DNA from: Syntrophotaleaceae bacterium | Lineage (GTDB): Bacteria; Desulfobacterota; Desulfuromonadia; Desulfuromonadales; Syntrophotaleaceae | Reading direction: 5' to 3' | NCBI GenBank assembly: GCA_041390365.1 | Contig: JAWKQB010000001.1 | Span: forward strand, 1 to 64,000 | DNA length: 64,000 nt | Shown here: one piece after another, positions 51,891-60,186 of the stretch | How positions within the stretch are numbered: position 1 is the stretch's first letter | Layout: the number at the start of each line of letters is the position of its first letter | Notes under the pieces: model-generated | The model's database searches: none | Told to the model about the DNA's origin: nothing | The model's input: only the letters and a program-made list of their open reading frames with translations | Program-made: the position numbers and the translations under genes

Positions 51891-52955
51891 TTAAAAATAG
51901 ACATGCTTCCTCCGGTCCCGAACGATCAGGTAGAGAAAGAAAGGCCCCCCCAGCAGGGCCGTCAAAACGCCGATGCGCAGGCCGTCTCCGCCCCACATCC
52001 GTACAATGCAGTCCGAATAGATCACCAGCGCCCCCCCCAGCAGGCCGGCGGCGGGCATCAGCATGCGGTTGTCGGAACCGACGAAGCTGCGCATCACATG
52101 AGGGGCGATCAGGCCGACGAAGCCGATGGCTCCGGCAACGGCGATAGCCCCCCCGGTGAGCATCGCGGCGATGAAGAGCAGGATGTTGCGGGACAGGATG
52201 ACGTTGACGCCGAGATTGGAGGCGATCTCCTCGCTGAGCATCATGATGTTAAGGTCCCGGGCGAACAAGAGGGACAGCAGCGAGCCGATCAGGGTGATGA
52301 TCAGGACGATCTGCACATGCTCCCAGGAGCGGTTGGTCAGATCGCCCATGAGCCAGCCGACGATCTTGCGGGCCATTTCGAACTGATCCGTGGACAGGAC
52401 GATCACAACCGAAGTCATGGCAGTGAAGATGGCATTCAGGGCTATGCCGCCCAGCAGCAGGGTGTAGCGGGAGGTCAACCCGCCGGTGGTGGCCACGAGC
52501 AGCACGATGACCATGGAGATGAAGGCGAACAGCACGGCAAAAGACGGGACGGCGTAGATATTGCCGGCCGCCAGACCGAAGTAGATGGCCGTTACCGCCC
52601 CGAGGGCGGCTCCCGAACTGGTGCCGATAATGCCCGGGCTGGCCATGGGGTTCTTGAAAATGCCCTGCATGATGGTGCCGGCCCAGCCCAGGGCGAAACC
52701 GACCAGGGCTCCCGTCACCGTGCGCGGCAGCCGGCCGTACCAGATGATCGATTCGGCTGCCGCGTCGATCTGGCCTCCGCCGCCGAAGATCCTTGTCGAG
52801 AGCACGTCCAGGATATCCTGCAGACCGATAGACCAGGGGCCGAGGCGGATGGACAGAAACATGCCCGCAAGCAGGATGCCCCCGGCAATGAGCAGAGAGA
52901 TGACGCCGGACAGACGCCTCGTGCGCACAGAAGGTTTTGCGGAAACGTCATTCAT
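51891..52955 (-). CDS. FecCD/BtuC-type ABC permease
   Basis: A 354-residue protein with about ten membrane helices. Family segments: RLPRTVTGALVGFALGWAGTIMQGIFKNPMASPGIIGTSSGA, the LGGIALNAIF helix and AGAIGFVGLIAPHVMRSFVG. It transports cobalamin, haem or ferric siderophores in other bacteria. It overlaps the substrate-binding gene by 8 bp and is last in the cbiK operon. The operon context and CbiK suggest corrinoid or cobalt-tetrapyrrole uptake rather than ferrisiderophore. Confidence 0.93.
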   Translation of the reverse strand: MNDVSAKPSVRTRRLSGVISLLIAGGILLAGMFLSIRLGPWSIGLQDILDVLSTRIFGGGGQIDAAAESIIWYGRLPRTVTGALVGFALGWAGTIMQGIFKNPMASPGIIGTSSGAALGAVTAIYFGLAAGNIYAVPSFAVLFAFISMVIVLLVATTGGLTSRYTLLLGGIALNAIFTAMTSVVIVLSTDQFEMARKIVGWLMGDLTNRSWEHVQIVLIITLIGSLLSLLFARDLNIMMLSEEIASNLGVNVILSRNILLFIAAMLTGGAIAVAGAIGFVGLIAPHVMRSFVGSDNRMLMPAAGLLGGALVIYSDCIVRMWGGDGLRIGVLTALLGGPFFLYLIVRDRRKHVYF

Positions 52956-54063
52956 ACAGCAGACCGGCCATGTAATTGGCGCTCGCGACCAGATACTGGG
53001 ACGCGCTGAGCAGGTAGACGCTCGGAATCCTGCGGATGTTCCTGTTTTTGACGGCCTTGGCCGAGGCCAGGATTTTTTCGCTGTAGAGCTGCTGGTCGAA
53101 GGAGCTCTCCTCGGGAACGATGATCATGTCCGGATCCCATTTGAGAAGGGTTTCGTAATCGACCTGCTTGAAATACCGCACGCCGTTGGCGGAAGCGACA
53201 TTGACCACTCCGAGCAGCTGACAGAGGGAATCGAAGGTGCTGTTCCGGCCGGCCACATACCCCATGTTGTCGTAGTAGAGCACCTTCAGGGGTTTCTCCC
53301 CCCGGCGGGCCTCGGCAAAACTGCGGATGGTCCTGATCTTTTCGTCCATCACCGCCGTCAAGCGCCGGGCGGCGGGTTCTTCGCCGATCAACCGGCCGAT
53401 GAGCAGGATCTGCTCCTGGATGGAATCCAGATCGTCGAAGAAACCGAGCTGGACCATCGGCATTCCGGCTCTTCTGAGCTGATGCAGAAAGTTTTCATCG
53501 GAATAGTAGGTGGTCAGGACCAGGTCCGGACGAGAGCCGATGACGATCTCCGCATCCGCTGTACCGAAAGTCGGCATGCCGTCCGGTATCAGGCCGGCGA
53601 TGAAGGAAAACTTCGGATTTTTACAGCTTTCATGCACCGTGACGATCCTTTGATGGGGAGCGATGGCCCAAAGGATCTCGGTAATGCCGATCGCCTGGGG
53701 GATGATCCGTTTTGGCCGCCTGGACAGAGTCACGGATCGGGTCTCCTCCCGCAGGCTGTCGCCGGCGATATCGTATTCGATGTAGCGATAGCGAACCGTG
53801 CGAGGAAATGGATCCGGCCCTTGGGTCGGGATATCCGGAATATTGGTCAGGGCCGCCATCAGACTGTCCATCTCCAGGGGAAAAGACCGTGGGCCCCGGC
53901 TGCGCTCTCCGGCCGCTGCCGGCGAAAGCAGGCCCGGCATCAACAGCAGGCAGAAGGCGAAGGCTGCCGCCAGAAGGATCAGCAGCAGGTGCAGCCGCGG
54001 CCGGCTATTTATGAAAGAGAAGGGAGATGCCATGGCTCGTTGCGGATTCATCCACGTCGACAT
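52948..54063 (-). CDS. Periplasmic binding protein of the FecCD/BtuF-type transporter
   Basis: A 371-residue protein with an unusually long N-terminal export segment (hydrophobic about 25-50, ending SPAAAG). The Peripla_BP_2 fold shows PKRIIPQAIGITEILWAI, DLVLTTYYSDE and WDPDMIIVPEESS. It starts at ATG 54063, with GGAGG 6 nt upstream, 59 bp inside the ATPase gene; ATG 54033 is an alternative without a site. Translation is coupled to the ATPase. Confidence 0.88.
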   Translation of the reverse strand: MSTWMNPQRAMASPFSFINSRPRLHLLLILLAAAFAFCLLLMPGLLSPAAAGERSRGPRSFPLEMDSLMAALTNIPDIPTQGPDPFPRTVRYRYIEYDIAGDSLREETRSVTLSRRPKRIIPQAIGITEILWAIAPHQRIVTVHESCKNPKFSFIAGLIPDGMPTFGTADAEIVIGSRPDLVLTTYYSDENFLHQLRRAGMPMVQLGFFDDLDSIQEQILLIGRLIGEEPAARRLTAVMDEKIRTIRSFAEARRGEKPLKVLYYDNMGYVAGRNSTFDSLCQLLGVVNVASANGVRYFKQVDYETLLKWDPDMIIVPEESSFDQQLYSEKILASAKAVKNRNIRRIPSVYLLSASQYLVASANYMAGLLYE

Positions 54064-54781
54064 CGAAAACCTCCTTGATCCGCTCGGGTGAAAATGCGTC
54101 GCTGGTGGTGCCCTGAAAAAAGACCGCGCCGTCTCTCAGCATGGTGATGGTATCGCAGTAGCGCCGTGCCAGGTCCAGGTCGTGAATACAGATCAGGATC
54201 GTTTTGCCGTTGCCGCGCAGGGCGGCCAGCAGCTCCAGAATATCCAGCTTGTGCCGGATGTCGAGGGCGCTGATCGGCTCGTCCAGCAGGATGACGGGGG
54301 CCTCGGTGGCCAGGGCCCGGGCGATGTTGACCAGTTGGCCCTCGCCGCCGGAGAGTTCGTTGATGAGCCGCTCCCTGAATATCTCAGTTCCGGTCATGGC
54401 CAGGGACTCCTCGACGATGTCGAGGTCCCGCTGCCGCAGCCACTGCATTCGGTTGAGATGGGGGTGGCGGCCCATGGCGACGAAATCGAGAACCCTTATG
54501 GAAAAATCGACTCGCGTCTCCTGCTGGACCAGGGTCAGAAAGCGGCTCAGCGACTTGCGGGAGAGCTTCCGGTAGTCCCTGCCTTCGATCAGCACCTGTC
54601 CCGATCGCGGCTGCCAGATGCGGCAGAGATTTTTCAGCAGGCTCGATTTGCCGCTGCCGTTGGGGCCGATGATGCCGTGAATGCGGCCTGCGGAAAAGCT
54701 GCAGGTGATGTCCCGCAGGATCTCTTTTCCGGCAATGTCGAAATGAAGCTGCCGCAGTTGCAGCAGGGGCTGGTCACTCAT
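54005..54781 (-). CDS. ABC ATPase of the FecCD/BtuD-type transporter
   Basis: A 258-residue ATPase. Walker A GPNGSGKSS, Q-loop QQE, signature LSGGEGQLVNIARAL, Walker B VILLDEPISALD and H-loop ICIHD. It starts at ATG 54781, overlapping the preceding membrane-protein stop by ATGA; the longer frame to 55099 is rejected. Same transporter as the two following genes. Confidence 0.94.
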   Translation of the reverse strand: MSDQPLLQLRQLHFDIAGKEILRDITCSFSAGRIHGIIGPNGSGKSSLLKNLCRIWQPRSGQVLIEGRDYRKLSRKSLSRFLTLVQQETRVDFSIRVLDFVAMGRHPHLNRMQWLRQRDLDIVEESLAMTGTEIFRERLINELSGGEGQLVNIARALATEAPVILLDEPISALDIRHKLDILELLAALRGNGKTILICIHDLDLARRYCDTITMLRDGAVFFQGTTSDAFSPERIKEVFDVDVDESATSHGISLLFHK

Positions 54782-55611
54782 GAATTGTTTTCCAATTGTT
54801 TCTGGTGCAATTTCAGTTTCCAGGCCAGGGGCAGGGCGAATTTGGCGGCAGCGGTCAGTGCTGTGCCGGTCAGCACGATAGTCCACATGATCCCCGCATC
54901 CAGATTTTCCAGATACAGGCCGGTGACCAGGGTGGTCCCCCACAGCAGAGTCAGCCCCAGGATCAGTTGAATGTTCTGGCTCATGGCGTGGATGCCCCAG
55001 AAATTTTCCGAAATCCGGCTCAGCCGGCCGTGCCGGATCTTGATTTCGATCAGCTTGAACCAGATGCGCCCCTCCACCACCTGCGCGGAACCATCGCAAA
55101 TATGATGCAGCAGGTAAAGTGCGATCAATAAATATTTGCTGAAAGGCAGGGGGGCGAACAGACCAGTGAAGAAGGGTGGATAACAGAGCACCAGCATGAC
55201 CGCTCCGATAGCCTGCCCCCCGCCAACCAATGCCAGGGCCCGGACCAATTTTGCCACCTGACGGCTTTCATCGGCAAGACTTTCGAGATAATCGACGAAG
55301 ACCGAAACCTTGACGCTGCTGATGAAGGTGATCCCGGGGTAGACGTATTTGGTCAGAACTCCCAGCACCGCAGCCACCTTGTACTCCGTTTCCGCCATCG
55401 AAAACATGGTATAGAGCACGGCCCCTTCAAGGATGCTCTTACCGACCGTATAGGTCAGATTGCCGATTTCTCCCACCAGGTAAAAGGGGCTCAGTCGCAG
55501 GGCGTGGATCCAGAGAGCCGTTTTGTGCAGCACGTTACCCGTCAGGCCCCGGGTTTCCTGCAGGGGACGGTCTCCGCCAGGAATCTTCGGTTGTTTGTCG
55601 TATCTGGTCAT
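54778..55611 (-). CDS. Unidentified membrane protein inside the cbiK-ABC operon
   Basis: A 277-residue protein with about six hydrophobic segments (about 40-62, 80-102, 122-148, 156-174, 215-235, 240-260) and basic ends. The middle loop includes LADESRQVAKLVRALALVGGGQ and HHICDGSAQVVEGRIWFKLIEIK; the HH pair at a membrane boundary could bind metal. It matches no family I know. Overlaps of 4 bp with cbiK and the ATPase fix it in the transporter operon. It may be an accessory transport or a processing component. Confidence 0.75.
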   Translation of the reverse strand: MTRYDKQPKIPGGDRPLQETRGLTGNVLHKTALWIHALRLSPFYLVGEIGNLTYTVGKSILEGAVLYTMFSMAETEYKVAAVLGVLTKYVYPGITFISSVKVSVFVDYLESLADESRQVAKLVRALALVGGGQAIGAVMLVLCYPPFFTGLFAPLPFSKYLLIALYLLHHICDGSAQVVEGRIWFKLIEIKIRHGRLSRISENFWGIHAMSQNIQLILGLTLLWGTTLVTGLYLENLDAGIMWTIVLTGTALTAAAKFALPLAWKLKLHQKQLENNS

Positions 55612-56396
55612 TCCTGCTTCGCTTCCCGCAAGATTAACGAGGCCAGAGCCTGGTCCAGATGCCGGAAAAAAATATCGAGAATGGCGCTGTTGCAGCCCAG
55701 CGGGGGAGCGCAGGTCACCCGGCTTGCTCCGATCCGGTTTTTCCAGGAATCAAAATCGTCGCCCAGCACATCTTTTTCCATATGTTTTCCGGCGGTGAGG
55801 GTCATCGGAACAAAATGCACCCGGTTCTGTTCTCCAAGGCGATTGAACTTTTCCGGCCCATCTCCTTCGATCATGCAGGCAACCGATCCGGGAAAGCGTC
55901 TTTCCAGGGCCTCGGTCAGGTCGAACCAGGCCTTTTCCATTTCAGGGGAATGGGTGGAGCCGTGCAGGACGAAAACCGTCTGCTGTCCGGGGATGATCTC
56001 CGCGGTGAGCGCCGCCAGCACGGCGTCCAGATCGTCCGGCCCCGACAGCAGGGGCAGTCCGCAGGCTGTTTGTAGATCATCCATCGGCATCCGCCTGATG
56101 GTGTCGTCTTGCAATCCCGGCAGGATCAGGAGGGGTTGGAAGGCGGCCTGCCGATACCCCAGGAAGGTCAGTTGTGCCGGGACATCCGACAGGTGAAGAC
56201 AATCTATCCCCCGGCCCTTCAGACCATCAACCACTGTGCGGGAGGTGAAGGCAAGGAGTACCCTGTGACGGGGGTAGCGCCTGCGGGCCCTTGCCAGGAT
56301 ATAATCGAAAACGGTCCGGCCCTCCTCGGAAGCCGTGCCGAAAGCCGCCAGAACGATAGCCGCCGGCGGCCTGATGTCGGATGATTCATCCTTCAA
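55608..56396 (-). CDS. cbiK: Sirohydrochlorin cobaltochelatase CbiK-like
   Basis: A 262-residue class II chelatase. IVLAAFGTASEEG opens the fold; H145 in VFVLHGSTHSPE and H205 in TLTAGKHMEKD match the metal-binding His pair of Salmonella CbiK (145 and 207). MTLTAGKHMEKDVLGDD is the clearest signature. It would insert Co2+ into sirohydrochlorin for anaerobic cobalamin synthesis; related proteins also occur beside haem/iron transporters. No signal peptide, so cytoplasmic. It is first gene of a five-gene overlapping operon, 12 nt behind a U-tract of a strong terminator. Confidence 0.88.
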   Translation of the reverse strand: MKDESSDIRPPAAIVLAAFGTASEEGRTVFDYILARARRRYPRHRVLLAFTSRTVVDGLKGRGIDCLHLSDVPAQLTFLGYRQAAFQPLLILPGLQDDTIRRMPMDDLQTACGLPLLSGPDDLDAVLAALTAEIIPGQQTVFVLHGSTHSPEMEKAWFDLTEALERRFPGSVACMIEGDGPEKFNRLGEQNRVHFVPMTLTAGKHMEKDVLGDDFDSWKNRIGASRVTCAPPLGCNSAILDIFFRHLDQALASLILREAKQE

Positions 56397-56407
56397 TCGG
56401 GCGCTCC

Positions 56408-56442
56408 AAAAAAATATCCCCGAAGCAAAAGCTTCGGGGATA
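56408..56442 (-). terminator. Leader terminator directly before cbiK
   Basis: On the minus strand a 12-bp perfect stem (TATCCCCGAAGC / GCTTCGGGGATA) with a TTTT loop is followed at once by seven T's (56414-56408). It lies 11 nt before the cbiK start codon, so it must be bypassed for expression of cbiK. Confidence 0.92.
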
Positions 56443-56560
56443 CCGGTTGTTCACTGCCCCGTTGCGATATGCCAAGGGCCTGGGGAGTGCCGCATGTCGC
56501 AGCTTTCCCCGGTCGGATTGTCAGATGCGTGGCGACATATATCCCGCTTCCACCGCCTCA
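56443..56560 (-). ncRNA. Structured cbiK leader, candidate riboswitch of unknown class
   Basis: Upstream of the terminator are ATGTCGC / GCGACAT (56538-56532 with 56500-56494, 7 bp), a GGGGA / TCCCC pairing that competes with it (56510-56506 with 56486-56482), and ACGGGG at about 56461-56456 that can pair with CCCCG in the terminator 5' arm, an apparent antiterminator. No B12 box or GCCACTG is present, so it is not an obvious cobalamin riboswitch. The metal or tetrapyrrole made or imported by the operon is a reasonable ligand guess. Confidence 0.5.
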
Positions 56561-56583
56561 TCTTATAACAGAAGCTCTCATAT

Positions 56584-56610
56584 AAAACCATCCCCCAAAA
56601 GGGTGGTTTC
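56584..56610 (-). terminator. Terminator of the eut operon
   Basis: AAACCACCC pairs with GGG-GGA-TGGTTT on the minus strand, followed by TTATAT, 11 bp past the EutBC stop. A two-base bulge interrupts the stem. Confidence 0.7.
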
Positions 56611-56620
56611 TTCAATCCGA

Positions 56621-58888
56621 TTACATCGACTGCAGCAGTCTTACAGTAAATTTTGCCGCCCTTTCCGGAGGCACGCCGGTATCGGCAATGCCGGAGATGA
56701 CCTTGGTCACGTCGTGGTCTACCGACCCGTCCTTGGCCCAGGTTGCCGGCGGCTCCTTGCTGATGTAGACCGAATAGGCGTGATGCATGGTTCCAGGGCG
56801 CTCGCCGATGATGTGAACAACGGCCTTCGGGCGAGGGCCGGGGGTTCGGCTGAACAGCACGTCACCGGCGCGGTAACCGGCGCGAACCCGGCCGCTGACG
56901 ACCACCAGGTTCTTCTTGGCAACGGAGATGCCGGCTTTCTTCAATTCGGCCCGGAGGGTATTCAGGTACGGCATCAGATGCCCTTCGTCCATGATCGCCT
57001 TGGCGTTGAGGCCGTCGGAAATCACGATCTGCACGTCCGGTACCTGCTCGCCCCAGCTGTCCCGCAGTTTTTCCAGGGTGGTCACCGAAGCTTCGCTGAA
57101 GCTTTCTCCGGTGACCGGGTGCGCCACGTAATCCTCGCGATCCGCCGATGTGGTCTGGAGGATAACCGCGTCGGGAATGGAGGCCATGAATTCCGGAGTG
57201 AACTCAGTCCACAGGCTCACTTTGGCATCGTCATACAGGGCATGAATCCGCCGGTTCAGTGCGGGCTCCAAATCCCAGATGTTTTCGCCGTAGCCGATCG
57301 CCAGATCGACGCCCCGGTCCTGGACCCGTTTCACCGCTTCCTGGCCTTCGGCATAGATCTCTTTCTGCGAGCGCTTGTCGCCCTTGGCGAGGCGATACTG
57401 ATAATAGACCCAGACCGGATCGCCGAAATGCTTGGTCGGTTTTCCATCCTTGTCGATGACCTGGATCTTCTTGAAGAAATTCCACATTCCGTCGTCGACC
57501 TTGTAGCCGAACTTTTCCCGCAGACGGACATGGTCCTGGAAGGCAGTGGTCAGGTAGCTGAGCATCGGATCGTTCTTGGTCGGCAGGGCCATCAGGTAGG
57601 GGGGATTGGCCGGTGCGATCTGGTTCTGGCACCAGTCGAGGTCGTCGAGAGTGACCGGCATGTGCAGGGTGGAGCAGATATCCAGACCGAGGCAGAGTCC
57701 GTGCAGTTTGCCCATGGCGATATCCTCGAGGCAGACCCGTACCAGCTGCTCGCGGGTTTTGAAGACCTCCGGCCCGATGAAGCCGGCCACGTCGTTGACG
57801 TGCAGCCACGCACCTTGGCCCTGCTTCTGGACGGCCGCCACCTGCTGCTTGAGGGCACGGGCGAAGCCGTATTTGCGGGATTCGTGAACCACCATGTCGA
57901 AGCCCTGGGCCTGACCGTTGGTGAAGTCGGCCCCCTGTCCGGTTTCATGATAGAGGGCGTACTTGCCGGTCCGCATCTTGGCATAGTTCATCATTTTGTC
58001 GATGCTGATGTCGAACACCTTGTTGGCACTGTCGACACCGGCCAGACTCTGGAACCAGATGGCCGTGGAGCCGGGGTTGTTCTTTTCGACCTCCGCCTGG
58101 ATATCGATATGGGACAGCACGCACCAGGGGTTGTACTTGTCGACGTCGAAAGTCTGCATGACGTCTTTGAGCGCCAGCTCGATGCTTTCGACGCTTTTCG
58201 GATCGCTGTCGACCGGATTGGTGCCCACCACCAGGTCGCCGACCGCAAAGGAATAGCCGTTGAAGACCTGCCAGACTATGTCTTCGGGATTGTCCGTTGG
58301 CGAGTTGGGCTGAATGCGTGCGCTCATATAGCCTTTGGCGCCGATTTTCGATCCTGGCAGCGGGTTGAACACCGTCTGACCGACCCGGATCAGTTCCTCG
58401 TTGGACATCAGTTTGACCAGGTTGCCGATGATGTCGCTGTGCAGACCGTCCATGATCGACTTGATTTCAGCTTCCGGTTTGGTCAGGACGAAATTTTTCA
58501 GCTCGCCCATGGTCCAGTCTTTGATCTTGGCGTACTGGGCCTGATCGGTGGTGTCGCTGATGAGTTTGTACTGGTTATCGACAAACAGCGGCTTTTCGAT
58601 CAGGTCTTTGATCCTGGTGTTGGCCAGCAGCTGGCGGGCATTCTCCCGCGAGGCCTCGTTATCCGCCGCCACTCCGATCGCCTCGTCCCCTTCCTTGAAG
58701 GCGCTGGCCGCCCCGATCACCTGCCGGTAGAGGGTCTGGTCGAACTTTCCGGCGGTTCTCTGCACATAGGCGAAAACGTCCTCTCCCGGTTTGATGTCCC
58801 GAACTGTCACCGCTCCGGCGATGCCGGCGAGAAAGATTCCCGCCAGGCCGGCGACGGCAACGATAAGGATCCTACTTCTTTTACGCAT
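56621..58888 (-). CDS. Exported EutB-EutC fusion, ethanolamine ammonia-lyase
   Basis: A 755-residue protein. Residues 1-26 are basic then hydrophobic (ILIVAVAGLAGIFLAGIAGA): a Sec signal or anchor, absent from known EutB. About 30-497 is EutB: SARIQPN (R191, Q193), GTNPV (N224), HETGQGADFTNG (E315), LDICST (D403). EutB E. coli E257 aligns with D286. About 560-755 is EutC: DREDYVAHPVTGE, VQIVISDGLNAKA, VVHIIGERPG. It deaminates ethanolamine to acetaldehyde and ammonia using adenosylcobalamin; normal enzymes are two cytoplasmic subunits. GGAGGT precedes the ATG. Confidence 0.9.
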   Translation of the reverse strand: MRKRSRILIVAVAGLAGIFLAGIAGAVTVRDIKPGEDVFAYVQRTAGKFDQTLYRQVIGAASAFKEGDEAIGVAADNEASRENARQLLANTRIKDLIEKPLFVDNQYKLISDTTDQAQYAKIKDWTMGELKNFVLTKPEAEIKSIMDGLHSDIIGNLVKLMSNEELIRVGQTVFNPLPGSKIGAKGYMSARIQPNSPTDNPEDIVWQVFNGYSFAVGDLVVGTNPVDSDPKSVESIELALKDVMQTFDVDKYNPWCVLSHIDIQAEVEKNNPGSTAIWFQSLAGVDSANKVFDISIDKMMNYAKMRTGKYALYHETGQGADFTNGQAQGFDMVVHESRKYGFARALKQQVAAVQKQGQGAWLHVNDVAGFIGPEVFKTREQLVRVCLEDIAMGKLHGLCLGLDICSTLHMPVTLDDLDWCQNQIAPANPPYLMALPTKNDPMLSYLTTAFQDHVRLREKFGYKVDDGMWNFFKKIQVIDKDGKPTKHFGDPVWVYYQYRLAKGDKRSQKEIYAEGQEAVKRVQDRGVDLAIGYGENIWDLEPALNRRIHALYDDAKVSLWTEFTPEFMASIPDAVILQTTSADREDYVAHPVTGESFSEASVTTLEKLRDSWGEQVPDVQIVISDGLNAKAIMDEGHLMPYLNTLRAELKKAGISVAKKNLVVVSGRVRAGYRAGDVLFSRTPGPRPKAVVHIIGERPGTMHHAYSVYISKEPPATWAKDGSVDHDVTKVISGIADTGVPPERAAKFTVRLLQSM

Positions 58889-58963
58889 GTTGCACCTCCG
58901 TTGTTGGCTGTGGATTTGCGAGGTTCTATACTTAGAGAAGCATTCTCAGGCTCGGGGCAACCG

Positions 58964-60103
58964 TTACTCCCGGGTCTTTTTCGCTTCTTCCCACATCTCG
59001 TTAAAGGCCGTTTCGGTCTCTTCCGACAAGACCCGCCAGAGCGCGACGGAGCGGAAGTATTCCTCATTGCCCACATGGAACATCTCTTTTTCCTGGGGGC
59101 TGAGCCGGTCGCCGACTTCGGCGATGACCGGCGAGACCCCCTGGGACTTGACTACGTCGGCCTGGCGTTCCTCGTCCAGCATGAAATTGATCCACTCTTC
59201 GGCCAGGGTTTTGGTCATCCCCTGGGCGCCGGCACCGATATACCAGGCATCGATCCAGGCGGTGCCCCCTTCTTTAGGAGTGGCCAGACGCCAGTTGCCC
59301 CCCTTCAGGTTGGCCTGCTGGGCGGCGAAGCCCCAGGTGGTGGCGAGGGACAATTCGGGGAATTCATCGGGATTGGCCGCTCCGTCCCACAGGCTTTTGG
59401 CATTTTTGGCCAGGGCGTTGAGTTTTTCCTGGACCTTGGCGCGGTCGAGTTTGTTGATGTCGAAGATCTCTTCGTAGCCGTAGCCGAGGGCCAGGGCGGA
59501 TATCCAGACATTGACCTTCGGGAAGTTGTTGTTGATGGTGTACTGGCCGGCATACTGCGGGTCCCAAAGCACGTTCCAGCTCTCGGGAGCGGCCGCGACC
59601 TTGTCCCGGTTGTAGGCCAGTCCGTAGGGGCCGCAGTTGTAAGGCACGCCGTAGCGCACGTCGTTGTGGAAAGGGGTCTGGTCGTTGGCGAACACCGGCA
59701 TCATTTTCGTGAGGTTGGGAATGTTCTTCACATCGACCGGCTGAAGATACTGGCTGCCCTCCTGGTAGGAGAAGAAGCGTGGAATCTTGGGTAGTTCGAT
59801 GGGCGGCGAGATAAGGTCCGCGGTGTTGTTCTTCACCGCCAGAAAGAATTCATCCTGATCGGTGGGATTGAAGATCTGCAGCTCCACATCGATTCCGTGC
59901 TTGGCCTTGATCATCTCCTTGAAGGCCGCCTCGTAAGGCTTGGCATAGCCGGCCCAGCAGGTGATGCGCAAAATTTCGGGCCCGGCCGCCGCCGGTTCCT
60001 CCTTCCGTTTGCAGCCAGCTGTGAACAGAAGCGCCAGAAGGACCGCGCCGAGGGTGACGGCGAGCGATACGTTTTTCATCATGATGTTCCTGTCTGCTTT
60101 CAT
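58964..60103 (-). CDS. Solute-binding lipoprotein, PotD/spermidine-putrescine type
   Basis: A 379-residue protein with lipobox LLFTAGC (Cys31), hence anchored to a membrane. Type 2 binding fold: ILRITCWAGYAKPYEAAFKEMIKAKHGIDVEL, DLISPPIELP, YGVPYNCGPYGLAYN and TTWGFAAQQA-LKGGNW. The family binds polyamines and similar cationic amines, so ethanolamine or a related amine is plausible. No permease or ATPase accompanies it. Start ATG 60103 has GGAGGGG 5 nt upstream; ATGs at 60082 and 60079 are alternatives. It lies between the outer-membrane protein and EutBC genes. Confidence 0.85.
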   Translation of the reverse strand: MKADRNIMMKNVSLAVTLGAVLLALLFTAGCKRKEEPAAAGPEILRITCWAGYAKPYEAAFKEMIKAKHGIDVELQIFNPTDQDEFFLAVKNNTADLISPPIELPKIPRFFSYQEGSQYLQPVDVKNIPNLTKMMPVFANDQTPFHNDVRYGVPYNCGPYGLAYNRDKVAAAPESWNVLWDPQYAGQYTINNNFPKVNVWISALALGYGYEEIFDINKLDRAKVQEKLNALAKNAKSLWDGAANPDEFPELSLATTWGFAAQQANLKGGNWRLATPKEGGTAWIDAWYIGAGAQGMTKTLAEEWINFMLDEERQADVVKSQGVSPVIAEVGDRLSPQEKEMFHVGNEEYFRSVALWRVLSEETETAFNEMWEEAKKTRE

Positions 60104-60109
60104 CGACCC

Positions 60110-60171
60110 CTCCAAGGGGAGATTGCCGGGGGGGATCCTGAAGATCCCCCAAGTCCGGCAACCCCTTGGAG
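60110..60171 (-). promoter_or_regulatory. Three-tier hairpin overlapping the lipoprotein start
   Basis: CTCCAAGGGG / CCCCTTGGAG (10 bp), GCCGG / CCGGC and GGGGATC / GATCCCC form one nested stem between the outer-membrane-protein stop and the binding-protein start. The outer arm includes the CTCC of the GGAGG ribosome-binding site (60107-60113), so folding should hide it. There is no U tract, so it acts as translational control or an mRNA stabiliser. Confidence 0.7.
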
Positions 60172-60186
60172 AATCCTGCGGGTTTA

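Noticed and set aside
50937..53009. Open frame of 690 codons on the plus strand
   Set aside because: Antisense to moxR, the ABC permease and part of the binding protein; His/Gln/Gly/Asp-rich shadow translation with no motif.
56443..56560. Cobalamin riboswitch in front of cbiK
   Set aside because: Expected from context, but the B12 box, GCCACTG and other conserved pieces present before btuB are missing here.
56381..59794. Open frame of 1137 codons on the plus strand
   Set aside because: It lies antisense to EutBC and the binding lipoprotein, shows no domain, has low-complexity Gly/Val/Asp composition typical of the complement of GC-rich coding DNA, and lacks a ribosome-binding site.
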